NCBI RefSeq assembly: GCF_014268275.3 | Contig: NZ_CP077084.1 | Coordinates: 2,480,001 to 2,544,000, forward strand | Source of the DNA: Pseudomonas tritici | GTDB lineage: Bacteria; Pseudomonadota; Gammaproteobacteria; Pseudomonadales; Pseudomonadaceae | Direction: 5' to 3' | DNA length: 64,000 nt | Shown: piece by piece, positions 46,101 to 53,185 of the stretch | Layout of the letters: each line of letters begins with the position of its first letter | How positions within the stretch are numbered: position 1 is the first letter of the stretch | Notes under the pieces: generated by a model | The model's database searches: none | What the model was told of the DNA's origin: nothing | The model's input: the letters and a program-made list of their open reading frames with translations, nothing else | Translations under genes and position numbers: made by a program

Positions 46101-46476
46101 CGCCGTCGGTACTGCTGATCTGACGAATCAGCCGCCAACCATCGATCAGGGTCTGGGCGATGCCCTCTGGTTCGCTGCTGTCTGGCTGGGCGTCGTAGGA
46201 CGTTACTTGCGCAAGTGAGCTGCCACATTCAAGGCACATCAGGTCGCCATCGACCATCGGGTGACCATTTTCGCAGAGCAGGTCAGGGACATTCCCTTGA
46301 GCCGGACTGACTGGCGGGAGGGTTTCCTCAGTGAAGACGGCTTGCGGCCGCCAGCCGGCGGCACGAATGGGTTCGCCAGCGAGGTCCCAGCCGCAGGGTT
46401 GTTCCTGAATGAGCCCTTCGCAGAACATTTCCTGGAGGGCGCGCTCGGTTTTGCAGTTAGGGCAGAAACGTATCAT
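40165..46476 (-). CDS. Giant zinc-ribbon / pseudokinase / SF1 helicase / endonuclease protein
   Basis: A 2103-residue protein. Cysteine pairs at 5/8, 19/28, 69 and 81/84 form zinc-ribbon-like units. Residues about 113-345 are a protein-kinase fold with HRDLRPAS (227-234), GFG for DFG (249-251) and MAPEAI (272-277). The ATP-binding lysine and DFG aspartate are missing, so it is probably a pseudokinase. The SF1 helicase core has Walker A GPPGTGKS at 973-980, DEAS at 1637-1640, and late motifs in NVQGDERDIIVFSS and NVAVTRARRKV. The C-terminal 120 residues match MTES_1575-type PD-(D/E)XK nucleases, with D2011, E2027 and D2029 (GIECD). It probably senses and cuts foreign nucleic acid. Confidence 0.88.
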   Translation of the reverse strand: MIRFCPNCKTERALQEMFCEGLIQEQPCGWDLAGEPIRAAGWRPQAVFTEETLPPVSPAQGNVPDLLCENGHPMVDGDLMCLECGSSLAQVTSYDAQPDSSEPEGIAQTLIDGWRLIRQISSTDGVRERYLAKHEETAQQAVLTLYRPGAEPDPAIYDVIRRLPREHVPEIIATGRWDDRAYEVIEELTGGSLAELGSVIRDSDSVHHVVNELGLALHAFNEAGLRHRDLRPASLLVRSREPLDLVISGFGSARLSEFDLDIVSPLETSRYMAPEAIAGGVAAASDWWSLGMILLEQLTQGACFDGINANAFLIHVLANGVPIPNDLDPRLHLLLRGLLARDRHQRWQWPQVEGWLNGITVEAPASSVQQTDEGEGATLLLGERRFHKPGVFALAAAQADNWQQALDHLLRGVIVTWAEQVSLAPSLVAGLRQVVQHEGIEDDFRLMLALRILNPEIPLIHRGDIVTPGWLLEHPLEGYRLISGSVPDLLEQLQTDNWLSRLKSRAENVRQRALHQHIELVEEQLRIFLLSTSRAKLSTQWQERQRLFPDTDHPGLSSLSERRVIAEEDLIVLLSAAISQFRSGASIVEAAAELARAADVGWFDSEAATQLLLHSRLELYRSVDERIQGFARCGVPAVDEWAEQFRLERRMPLAQALVLLAIPSSHWLEPQKQQYVSQILDFFEKKVVTAVMRGPLVRMSIGKTTARVDISELNSERSPAAALLDHLLQRNARAVSLDPESFQLNGQLESRLHALYRQSALYKRDTGIDGLYLGFPFLLNRDPRGTTRTRIIPLLLWPVKLLLELGSRGHAALAFDSEREEVRLNPALESVLGAETCKRWRKTVDELLGRSSIRATDVMDAFGMLATIRSRALGNLPASSVEIAPYQDELDCAAVLFHVTFMGQAIGEDLRQLKTLSPAGTGLETALRLKTADETTHETPPGELQRYFTVASDPSQEAAVIQARQSPGLLVEGPPGTGKSQTIVNMVADAIGRQRSLLIVCQKHAALEVVYKRLVAEGLGQRIVMLNDVNRDREPVIRGIREQLESLFTNGSQAQGWQRQREQVAARIEALEGELDRFHQSLHRLDENTGLSYRRLLGELIELESGPAPLEFPALRQRLASLDLASLTRLEESCAPLIRLWLPARYEGSPLAQLQSFAADRATLQAFTDNLHSFTQAEHNRQATLQAHPASFEIDDPAPYRNWIAAHVAALLDLKQEQRLRLARWLPLFRSREADQPPRGESILGELQQLDQQLGQLDQDHYAPALSPALCLLENKALRHLDQDCTKVMATRSWLANINPMNLLRRNRLRNFLQGQGESRVIEALPTLQAAIRLESQWRPLRAELSTLHQALELEAVSQQACLELISFVKSDIRHLLEIQALAMALAQSPRARQADEAALAGDKHHLEALLSDLDASLMRHGVRQSSLEQLKILGDWLGEELVQQLQHAIEHNLSNQLSLDRLHEALPFLAAYQAFRGRAAQLTAADLELLALLRQRQEQLDNIAPEQLEAEVRRLLNREARLGWKHRVEQTNPELLLSQDEARAKVGSLAQADAQMRLLNRELLAKGINLDNLGNRKQWEDVTRLTGKRSRRLREFIELGSNLGLMSLRPVWLMNPDVASRVLPLKAGLFDTVIYDEASQMPVEFALPTLFRGQVTVVSGDEKQMPPTAFFSSRIESDEAEVFDGDEPDDDADEEQREAFEDTWNRREIKDCPDLLQLARNALPSTTLQIHYRSAYRELIGFSNASFYGNRLNVPVRHPQANIQRIKPLELIQVGGLYQNQSNAQEAERVVEYLSELWQKPYDQRPSVGVVTFNRKQADLIEEHLEQRAEQDELFRAAYAQERERSEDGEDMSVFVKNVENVQGDERDIIVFSSTFGRNSQGTFRRSFGVLGQTGGERRLNVAVTRARRKVVMITSMPIADISDMLNTHRAPNSPRDYLQGYLEYARALSSGEFSNSTKLLERLQTDRSSSQRREQGQQSDGFVRLVGEFIHSLGWQAAPASEGDAFGLDFAIENPSTGLYAIGIECDAPCHNLLERARAREIWRPSVLHRAIPHIHRVSSQAWYHSGDSERSRLREAIEYAMQAEQPPQPSPTSVDTEICQ

Positions 46477-46490
46477 GGGGTGTGCTCCAC

Positions 46491-47135
46491 TCAGCGGCGT
46501 CGCGACGCGTGTGCGCTGATCTGTAAATGATGGCCTTGTTCATGCAGCAGATCGCGTAAGCGCAATAGATCGTCACGTCGTGGGATGCCGGCCATCCAGA
46601 CGCTGCCACTTTCGTCAAACATCAGGTCGAGCGCCTTGTCGGCGGGTTCGAGCGGGCGTTCGTAATGACCCAGGCGTGCCCGGCCCAGTGGCGTGAGCAG
46701 GCTCAGGCGTTGATTGTCACTGCCGCGCAAGGCCATGGTCTGACTGAGTGCTTCGATATAAGGGTCGCTGATCAAGGCATCTATCAAGCCCTTGGTCTGG
46801 AGCAACGACTCATTGAGTTGCTCCAGGGAGTAGCCACTGTAGACCAGGATGTCGAGCTCGCTGAGCCGACGCAGGCCTTCGAGCAGTGATCGCAGGGCGT
46901 CGAACTGGTCAAACGGTTCCCCTCCGGAAATGGTGATTCCTTCGGCCTCGTGCAGCCAGGGGGTTATCTGTTCAAGCAGTTGCTCCAGCGACAAGCGTCT
47001 GTGCCCTGGCCCCCAGGTATCGGCAGAGATGCATCCTGGACAGCGGATGCTGCAGCCCTGGAACCAGATACCAATACGCCGCCCCGGGCCGAGGGTAGTG
47101 ACCGGAAAATGCATGCGCGACAGGCTAAGGTCCAT
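46491..47135 (-). CDS. Radical-SAM 4Fe-4S protein, NrdG/PflA-like
   Basis: A 214-residue protein with the radical-SAM cluster motif CSIRCPGC (C28, C32, C35) and ITISGGEPFDQ, the SAM-binding GGE motif. The size and the start, MHFPVTTLGPGRRIGIWFQGC, resemble activases of glycyl-radical enzymes such as NrdG and PflA. No glycyl-radical enzyme is nearby, so the target is probably another product of this operon or a nucleotide. It lies 2 nt after the Clp-like ATPase gene and 14 nt before the giant helicase gene, so it is clearly part of the operon. Its role here is unknown. Confidence 0.85.
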   Translation of the reverse strand: MDLSLSRMHFPVTTLGPGRRIGIWFQGCSIRCPGCISADTWGPGHRRLSLEQLLEQITPWLHEAEGITISGGEPFDQFDALRSLLEGLRRLSELDILVYSGYSLEQLNESLLQTKGLIDALISDPYIEALSQTMALRGSDNQRLSLLTPLGRARLGHYERPLEPADKALDLMFDESGSVWMAGIPRRDDLLRLRDLLHEQGHHLQISAHASRRR

Positions 47136-47137
47136 GT

Positions 47138-48970
47138 TCAGCGACGTTCCATCTTCAGTCCAGTGATGTCCAACTCGGTGATCGTGAAGTGCTCGCCCGG
47201 TTGCGCGTCCTGATCGAACAGTGCCCGCGATAGGGGATTGAGCAGGCGTGCCTCTAACTGGTTGCGGATGCCCCGGCCACCGTTGGACAGGTCCTGCAGA
47301 CAGAGGCTGTGCAGTGTCTGGCGTGCCTGGGGGGCCAATTCGATAAACAGGTTCTGTCCCTGCAGGTCGTCGAAGGTGGCGTTGACCATTTGTTCGAAGA
47401 TCTGCACTGCAACGCCTTCGCGAATGAAGTCGAAGACGATGATGTTTTCGCCGATTCGATTGAGGATTTCTGGACGATTGAGCACGAGCTTGAAATACCG
47501 GTCGATCTCGCTGTGCACCTTCTCCTGGACTTGCTCGAAGGCTTCGTCAGGCAGGACGTTGGCAACGCGTTCGCCATTGTCGCCCTGGCGATAGATTCCC
47601 AGGTTGGAAGTGAACACGATCAGGGCCTCCGAAAAGTACACCCGATCACCGCGGCCTGAAGTCAGCACCCCGTCGTCGAGGATCTGCAGGAACTTGTCGA
47701 GAATCCGTGGGTGGGCTTTTTCGATTTCATCGAATAACACCACGCTGAACGGTTTCTCGCGGATAGCATTGGTCAGCTCACCGCCGACGTCATAGCCGAC
47801 GTAGCCGGGCGGTGCGCCGATAAGGCGTTGATCGGCATGCTCGGCGCTGAACTCCGACATGTCGAAGCGGATATATGCACTTTCGTCGCCGAACAGCAGG
47901 CTGGTAATCGTTTTGGCGAGTTCGGTCTTGCCTACGCCGGTCGGTCCCGCGAGAAAGGCTACGCCCCGTGGACGGTTGCCCTTGCGACTGGCGCCGACGC
48001 CTGTCATCGCACGCTTGACGATGTCGAGCATGTGCGTCACCGCATGCTCCTGGCCTTTGACACGCTGATGGACGACCGCGTCCGCATGCCGGATACGCTG
48101 ACGGTCGATCTTCAGCCACGGGTCCTCGGTGACACCGATCTTGTAGCGGCGCACCGCATCGGCAATCTGTTCCATGGCTACACCCTCGACCCGCGCCAGT
48201 TGCGCAATGGCGCTGAGATCGAGCAGCAGCAATCCCTCGGTGTTCTGGACGAAGGCTTCTACAGCCTGATGCATGACCACTTCGCTGGCGCCCTGGCTGC
48301 CACTGAGCCCTTTGAGCAACGCCGGTGCCAATGCACGGCGGGACAATTGATCAGGTTTGGACACGGGGATGTGGCGCAGGCGTGGGTTGTCGACCAGCAA
48401 CCAGTCGGGCAAATCGCCTTCTTTTTCCACCAGCCATAGCAGGGTATTGAAGAACGGTTTGCGCAGCTCCGTGGCCGGACGGCTGCGAGCCTGATGGGAT
48501 TGCACCAGGGCCTGGGTGAAGAGCTGGTGTTCAGCCGCGCTGAGGGAGTCGTTGCGAACCACCAGGCGCGAGGCGAAGTCGATGATCAGCGCGATAGGTT
48601 CGCCAGCACGACCCACCAGTCGTGGCAGGGTGGCGCCCAGCAGATCGATACCTGCGGGTGCTACGCCATTTACCGGAGTCAGGCCAAGTTCCTGAAGCAA
48701 CGTCTTGCCGGCTTCAGGGGCGGAACCGGGTTTGTCGACTACCCGGAAACCCGACACGGGATCCCAGGCGATGACCTGGGTGTAGCCAGCATCGAGTAGG
48801 GCATTACAGAGGGTTTGGTTGAAGCTCTGCGCGGTCACCGTGCCGGGCGTCACTTCACTGGCCTGCAGGTCGCGGATGTTGCCGGACAGGACGAATTGGC
48901 TCTTCAGCGGCAAGAAGCGGAGAAGATCTCGTAGCCAACGTGGGCTTTCAAATATGGCAATCCCTGACAT
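47138..48970 (-). CDS. Clp/Hsp100-like AAA+ ATPase
   Basis: A 610-residue ATPase and first gene of the four-gene operon. The C-terminal half (about 290-605) is a ClpB-D2-like AAA+ module with Walker A GPTGVGKT (342-349), Walker B VVLFDEIEKAHP (410-421), a GYVGYDVGG pore-like loop (389-397), a sensor-1 TSN (454-456) and a D2-small domain at the end. Residues 1-280 look like a second AAA-type fold without Walker A (QFVLSGNIRDL, then PIALIIDFASRL and LLVDNPRL), so probably non-catalytic. It lacks the Clp N-domain and ClpP loop. Remodelling of a partner protein by threading is the likely activity. Confidence 0.88.
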   Translation of the reverse strand: MSGIAIFESPRWLRDLLRFLPLKSQFVLSGNIRDLQASEVTPGTVTAQSFNQTLCNALLDAGYTQVIAWDPVSGFRVVDKPGSAPEAGKTLLQELGLTPVNGVAPAGIDLLGATLPRLVGRAGEPIALIIDFASRLVVRNDSLSAAEHQLFTQALVQSHQARSRPATELRKPFFNTLLWLVEKEGDLPDWLLVDNPRLRHIPVSKPDQLSRRALAPALLKGLSGSQGASEVVMHQAVEAFVQNTEGLLLLDLSAIAQLARVEGVAMEQIADAVRRYKIGVTEDPWLKIDRQRIRHADAVVHQRVKGQEHAVTHMLDIVKRAMTGVGASRKGNRPRGVAFLAGPTGVGKTELAKTITSLLFGDESAYIRFDMSEFSAEHADQRLIGAPPGYVGYDVGGELTNAIREKPFSVVLFDEIEKAHPRILDKFLQILDDGVLTSGRGDRVYFSEALIVFTSNLGIYRQGDNGERVANVLPDEAFEQVQEKVHSEIDRYFKLVLNRPEILNRIGENIIVFDFIREGVAVQIFEQMVNATFDDLQGQNLFIELAPQARQTLHSLCLQDLSNGGRGIRNQLEARLLNPLSRALFDQDAQPGEHFTITELDITGLKMERR

Positions 48971-49371
48971 GTTTCAGCTCGTAACGTTGGGGCGGTACGG
49001 GCAGGGTATTGCTCAATGCGCCCATTTGCCAGTGCGCTGTTACGAAAAGTTGTGTTGAGAGAGCGCGTCTGACGAGGCGCTTGTTTCACTGGGTGCTTTA
49101 TGCAACTTGATCGAGAGTCCGTCGGCGTACGAGCTGGGCGGGAAGGGTATCGACCCCCGCGATCAGCGTTGACTCGTGCGCAATGCCTGTTGCCCGGAAA
49201 AGCATCTTTCGCCTTTGATACTTGGAGGCGCCTACGAACTAAGGGCGAGCTACGCTGTATTATCGCTTCGGGGCTTCTTTTAACGCGTTTAACGTTCGAA
49301 CTCACGCTGGAGCCCGGCCTACTGAGCGTGAGTGTTTTGATGCAGTGCATACACTCCAATTCGTGTGCAAG
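48971..49371. other. Intergenic region with operon promoter and inverted repeat
   Basis: 400 nt without a convincing gene between the TIR gene and the Clp-like ATPase gene, which both read on the minus strand. A 9-bp perfect inverted repeat (ACTCACGCT ... AGCGTGAGT) at 49300-49333 could be a terminator for the TIR transcript or an operator. The four-gene operon must start here, but I saw no strong sigma-70 boxes. Confidence 0.5.
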
Positions 49372-50319
49372 TTACCGCTGCAGCGGTCCGATGAGTATTG
49401 ACCAAAACAGTTCTGCACCGCCTTCCTGAGTCAGTTTTTGTGAGCGTGAGACATGCATAGCCATACCCAGTGACTTAAGAAATAGTGATTGATCATCATG
49501 ATCCACCGAAAGCATCTCGTTAAAGCCACCACGAGCAGATGCACTGCTGGAGAATTCAATACTTCGTCCGCCCATGCCGCCAAGTGTTACGGAACATTCG
49601 CTGGCTTTGTTGCCCTGGCGATAGATCGCGCCGGTGAAGGTATTGCCGTCGATGCGGCGAAACTGACAGCTGATCCCGTCATTGCGAGCTTCCAGCTCCT
49701 GCAGCGAACCTTCGAAAAAGCGTGAGATGAAGTCAAACGATTCCTGCAAGTACCTATCAGCATCCAATTCACTGAACGTCTTTTTAAGGGCGAGGTTGCT
49801 GGAGCGAGAGGGGGCAACTACCGACGCTGGGAAAGAGGGCGCAGTTGGAACGGCAAGCGGGGTAGGCGAGTTCACTGACGGTGACATGCGTGTCACCACA
49901 GCTCGGATCTGCCTCGCGACATCGGTGTAGGCCTCGTCGTAATTCGGCCACGTCGTGATGGCTTTGCCATCCTTGGGTGCAGCGAGCAGATTGCCCAGCG
50001 GGGTTGAATGCCAATCGCAGGGTCGGACGATCACCGGGATGATCTGTGCTTCTCCTGCGGCATTTCGCTCCAAGGCTCGTGCCATTTCGATGGAGTAGCA
50101 GTAGCGAGAATCGAGAAAGCTTGAGCTGACGAGCAACAGGATGACGTCGGCCGCATTGATTTGTTGGTCTATTTCATTTCCAAGATGCTGTCCAGCCAGA
50201 ATTCGCCTGTCGTGCCATGATTCGATGAGCCTTTCATGGCGTAACGATGCCAGGTGTTTTTCTAACTGATCACGGTATTGCTCGTCATCGTGAGAATACG
50301 AAAAAAAGACCTTTGCCAT
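49372..50319 (-). CDS. TIR-domain protein with unknown C-terminal domain
   Basis: A 315-residue protein. Residues 1-140 are a TIR domain (KVFFSYSHDDEQYRDQLEKHL, then ADVILLLVSSSFLDSRYC). The glutamate in YSIEMARALE lies at the catalytic position of NAD+-cleaving bacterial TIRs. A Ser/Pro-rich linker near 150-180 leads to a C-terminal domain of about 130 residues that I do not recognise (FRRIDGNTFTGAIYRQGNKASECSVTLGG). Bacterial TIR proteins usually deplete NAD+ or make signal nucleotides in anti-phage defence. The ATG at 50319 follows AGGAG. It is upstream of the four-gene operon but 400 nt away, so it may be separate cargo. Confidence 0.87.
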   Translation of the reverse strand: MAKVFFSYSHDDEQYRDQLEKHLASLRHERLIESWHDRRILAGQHLGNEIDQQINAADVILLLVSSSFLDSRYCYSIEMARALERNAAGEAQIIPVIVRPCDWHSTPLGNLLAAPKDGKAITTWPNYDEAYTDVARQIRAVVTRMSPSVNSPTPLAVPTAPSFPASVVAPSRSSNLALKKTFSELDADRYLQESFDFISRFFEGSLQELEARNDGISCQFRRIDGNTFTGAIYRQGNKASECSVTLGGMGGRSIEFSSSASARGGFNEMLSVDHDDQSLFLKSLGMAMHVSRSQKLTQEGGAELFWSILIGPLQR

Positions 50320-50325
50320 TGTCAC

Positions 50326-50936
50326 TCCTAACCTGCCCGTTGATGAATATGCGCTTCCGAATTGTCGTGTCGAAATAGATCATGTGACTTGTGACGACTC
50401 AAGGCATATTCGCACAAGGCTGCGCCGGGCGCTCATACGCTTAACACATCAAGGTGGTGACTGGAAGGCGAAACAACGGCAGCGTATGCCAGTAGCTGTC
50501 TTGACACCCGAAATTTCGGTTATGCCACTTGAGCTGAGCACTCTGCCGGCTTTCGACCCAAGCTGGAGCTGCTGTGCTGTACCCTGTGCGGGAAGCCCTG
50601 TCGGGGAGGCGGATGGAAGTAAGCGTCAGGTTAGTTTATATGTTCATGGCTTCTGACAGAGTTTGACGCGCCCAGCCTTGGTCATTGAGTATCCGGCCAG
50701 GCAGTTCATCCAAGACCTCAGAGCCTCGCGGGGGCGCCTGCCCCACCAATAAATCATCTGCCCATCGACGTTACCTGGTTCATCTCTGGTGATTGGCAGA
50801 AGGCGCGAATCCCTCAGCTTGGAATAAACTCCCTCTTGACCTTTGAAACACTTCAAAAACAAGTCCAGGATTAAGTCCTTTCCTGCATCGGAAAGAAAAT
50901 AAAACCTTTAGATTTCAATGGGTCGGACGCTAGATA
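50326..50936. other. Right end of island without clear genes
   Basis: About 600 nt between the TIR gene and the right attachment copy. Open frames of 72 and 90 codons exist (50644-50862 minus, 50384-50656 plus), but neither shows a family motif or good ribosome-binding site. A decayed integrase would be expected here, but none is recognisable. Confidence 0.5.
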
Positions 50937-50958
50937 CGAGTTTCGTTTCCCGCTCCAA
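50937..50958 (+). repeat. attR: copy of tRNA-Gly 3' end
   Basis: 22 bases identical to 38611-38632 except for one C/T change. No complete tRNA precedes it, so it is a remnant left by integration rather than a second gene. The change falls in the T-arm stem and is a sign of drift after integration. Confidence 0.8.
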
Positions 50959-51002
50959 AATTTGATCTGCGGATGTCCATTGGGCACTGGGATCCACGAA
51001 AT

Positions 51003-51023
51003 AGACGCTTAGGCGTCTTTTTT
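51003..51023 (+). terminator. Hairpin terminator after attR
   Basis: AGACGC and GCGTCT pair around a 4-nt loop and are followed by T residues. Its position 45 nt past the tRNA-end copy suggests it terminated tRNA-Gly before the island arrived. Confidence 0.8.
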
Positions 51024-51389
51024 CGTTTCTGCGGGAAAACACTGAAATCCAGGGCAATCCAATCCGGTACGTTTAAGTATCGTTTTAAGTACTGTCTAAC
51101 GGACAGGCTCAAATTTGTATTGTTGCTGGGTCCTCTCAGGTCTTCAGACGAGTGTCCATCGACGACTCCTGCGATATCCTCCCGTGCCAAGACGGCTAAA
51201 ACGCCTATCGCTGCTGTAGCTCCCCAGAAAAAACAACCGCTGATCACGCCGGCCTCCAGCAGGGGTGCAGGCTTACGACCTTGATGCATTGCCGCGCCCA
51301 TAATCCGCATGTTGCTGGGGCCGGAGCTCGCCGCTCTAGCGATACTTGCGAGTCGTCTGTCGCGCTTGCTGGCGCGCGTTGGGTTGCTG
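51024..51389. other. Gap between island and iron locus, no clear gene
   Basis: About 365 nt with open frames on both strands, but no recognisable protein motif and no good ribosome-binding site. One minus frame (50930-51310) has a hydrophobic stretch (GCFFWGATAAIGVLAVLA) but runs through the tRNA-derived repeat and the terminator, so I do not accept it as a gene. Confidence 0.5.
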
Positions 51390-52145
51390 TCAAGTTATCC
51401 CATCGATCAAAATATGTCGTTGCCCACGGCTGCATTGCTCAATCCGCGCCTCAACCTGGTACACCTCGCGAAGCATGTGTTCGGTGATCACCTCATGACT
51501 CGCGCCGCTGCCCTGCGCGGTGCCGTCGGCAATCACCAATACCTGGTCGGCAAAGCGCAACGCCTGGTTCAGGTCATGCAGGGCAATAAACACGATCACC
51601 TTCTGTTTGCGGGCCAGTGCGCTCATGAAGTTCAACACTTGCACCTGACGATGCATATCGAGGGCGCTGGTGGGCTCGTCCATCAGCAGGATTTCCGGCT
51701 CGCGCACCAAGGTCTGGGCGATTGACACCAGTTGCTGCTGGCCGCCGCTGAGTTCGCCGAGGTTGCGAAAGGACAAGTCACTGATGCCAAGGGCCTCGAG
51801 CATTTCGTCCACCAGATTCAGTTCGTCATCGTGGACGGTCCATTGCGGCGACAGTTGCTTGCGGGCCAGGAGCACCGATTCATAGACCGTCAACCGTGCA
51901 CTGGCATTCAAGCCCTGGGGCATGTAGCAGATGCCTTGCTGGCCCTTTTTCGAGTCCTGCAGGATCACCTGTCCAGGCCCATCGATCAGCCCGGCCATGC
52001 GTTTAAACAAGGTGGATTTGCCCGCGGCATTGGGGCCCACCACGGCGACCACCTGGCCGCCGTTGAACGCGGCAGTGGTAACGCCGCGGATGATCGTGCG
52101 CTGGCCATAGCGGGCACCCAGGTCTTGCAGCTGAATCTTCACCAT
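51390..52145 (-). CDS. Iron-siderophore ABC transporter, ATP-binding protein
   Basis: A 251-residue ATPase of the FecE/FepC type energising uptake of a ferric siderophore through the inner membrane. Walker A is GPNAAGKST, the signature LSGGQQQ, Walker B ILLMDEPTSALD, and the H-loop histidine lies in FIALHDLNQA. Its start overlaps the permease gene by 7 bp. It is the last gene of the uptake unit. Confidence 0.93.
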   Translation of the reverse strand: MVKIQLQDLGARYGQRTIIRGVTTAAFNGGQVVAVVGPNAAGKSTLFKRMAGLIDGPGQVILQDSKKGQQGICYMPQGLNASARLTVYESVLLARKQLSPQWTVHDDELNLVDEMLEALGISDLSFRNLGELSGGQQQLVSIAQTLVREPEILLMDEPTSALDMHRQVQVLNFMSALARKQKVIVFIALHDLNQALRFADQVLVIADGTAQGSGASHEVITEHMLREVYQVEARIEQCSRGQRHILIDGIT

Positions 52146-53185
52146 GAGTTTTTCTTCCCGCTGAGGATCAGAGATATGAAGAACGGCACGCCGATCAGTG
52201 AAGTGACCACCCCGATCGGGAAGATGGCGCCGGGGATCAGGGTTTTGCTCACCACTGAACTGGCGGACAGAATCAGTGCGCCGGTCAGCAGCGAGGCCGG
52301 CAGGAAGAAGCGCTGGTCCTCGCCGATCAACATCCGCGCAATATGCGGGCCGACCAGCCCGATAAAGCCGATGGTGCCAACAAAGGCCACGGGGAACGAG
52401 GCGAGCAGGCTGACCATGATCAGCGTCTGGAAGCGCAGGCTGCGCACGTTGATCCCGAAACTGGCGGCCTTGTCGTCGCCCAGTCGCAGCGCGGTCAGGG
52501 CCCAGGCTCGTTTGGCAAAGATCGGCAGGGTGATCACGATCACCAGGCAGATCACCCCCAGTTTGGGCCAGGTGGCTTTGGTCAGGCTGCCCATGGTCCA
52601 GAACACCACGGCCGCTACGGCTTGCTCGGTGGCGAAAAACTGCACCAGAGCCAATAACGCGTTAAACGTGAACACCAGGGCGATACCCAGCAGCACGATG
52701 GTTTCTGCGGTGACTCCGCGACGCATGCTCAGAAAGTGAATCAGCAGCGCCGAAAGCATGGCCATGATGAACGCGTTGACCGGCACCATGTACTGCGCCG
52801 CTAATGGAAACAGCGCCACACCAAACGCCAGCCCCATGGCCGCACCAAAACTGGCGGCGGCGGAAATGCCCAGGGTGAAGGGGCTGGCCAGCGGGTTATT
52901 GAGGATGGTCTGCATCTGCGCGCCGGCCAGTGACAACGCCGCACCCACGGCAACCGCCATCAGGGCGATCGGTAGGCGGATGTCCCACATCACCACGCGA
53001 ACCTGTGCCGGCGCACTGTCCGGCGCAAAGAGTGCACCGAGCACCTCATTGAAGCTGTAGCTCGCCGGCCCCAGAGCCAGGTCAAGCAGCACACTGCACG
53101 ACAGCAGCAGGGCCAGGCCCGCGAGGATCAGGCGCTTGCGCAGCACCAGGCGCCGGTAGGTGTCGCGTTGAATCACGGCGCTCAT
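52139..53185 (-). CDS. FecCD-type iron-siderophore ABC permease
   Basis: A 348-residue inner-membrane permease with about ten helices. The BtuC/FecCD core is clear in LSLAGAQMQTILNNPLASPFTLGISAAASFGAA and in GFIGLVGPHIARMLIG. Only one permease gene is present, so it probably works as a homodimer. It overlaps its neighbours by 4 bp (binding protein) and 7 bp (ATPase), showing a tightly coupled importer operon. Confidence 0.93.
   Translation of the reverse strand: MSAVIQRDTYRRLVLRKRLILAGLALLLSCSVLLDLALGPASYSFNEVLGALFAPDSAPAQVRVVMWDIRLPIALMAVAVGAALSLAGAQMQTILNNPLASPFTLGISAAASFGAAMGLAFGVALFPLAAQYMVPVNAFIMAMLSALLIHFLSMRRGVTAETIVLLGIALVFTFNALLALVQFFATEQAVAAVVFWTMGSLTKATWPKLGVICLVIVITLPIFAKRAWALTALRLGDDKAASFGINVRSLRFQTLIMVSLLASFPVAFVGTIGFIGLVGPHIARMLIGEDQRFFLPASLLTGALILSASSVVSKTLIPGAIFPIGVVTSLIGVPFFISLILSGKKNSW

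Noticed and set aside
38810..48970. Assignment of the island operon to the Mokosh defence system
   Set aside because: Mokosh pairs a kinase-helicase with a phospholipase-D-type nuclease. Here no PLD motif is visible, the kinase looks dead, the nuclease is MTES_1575-like, and ATPase and radical-SAM genes are added.
50644..50862. 72-codon minus-strand frame at the right end of the island
   Set aside because: No ribosome-binding site, no recognised motif, and no similarity I know to integrases. Could be real but is unsupported.
50937..50958. Second tRNA gene
   Set aside because: Only the 3' half of the T-arm and acceptor is present. No D-arm or anticodon arm precedes it, so it is an attachment-site copy.
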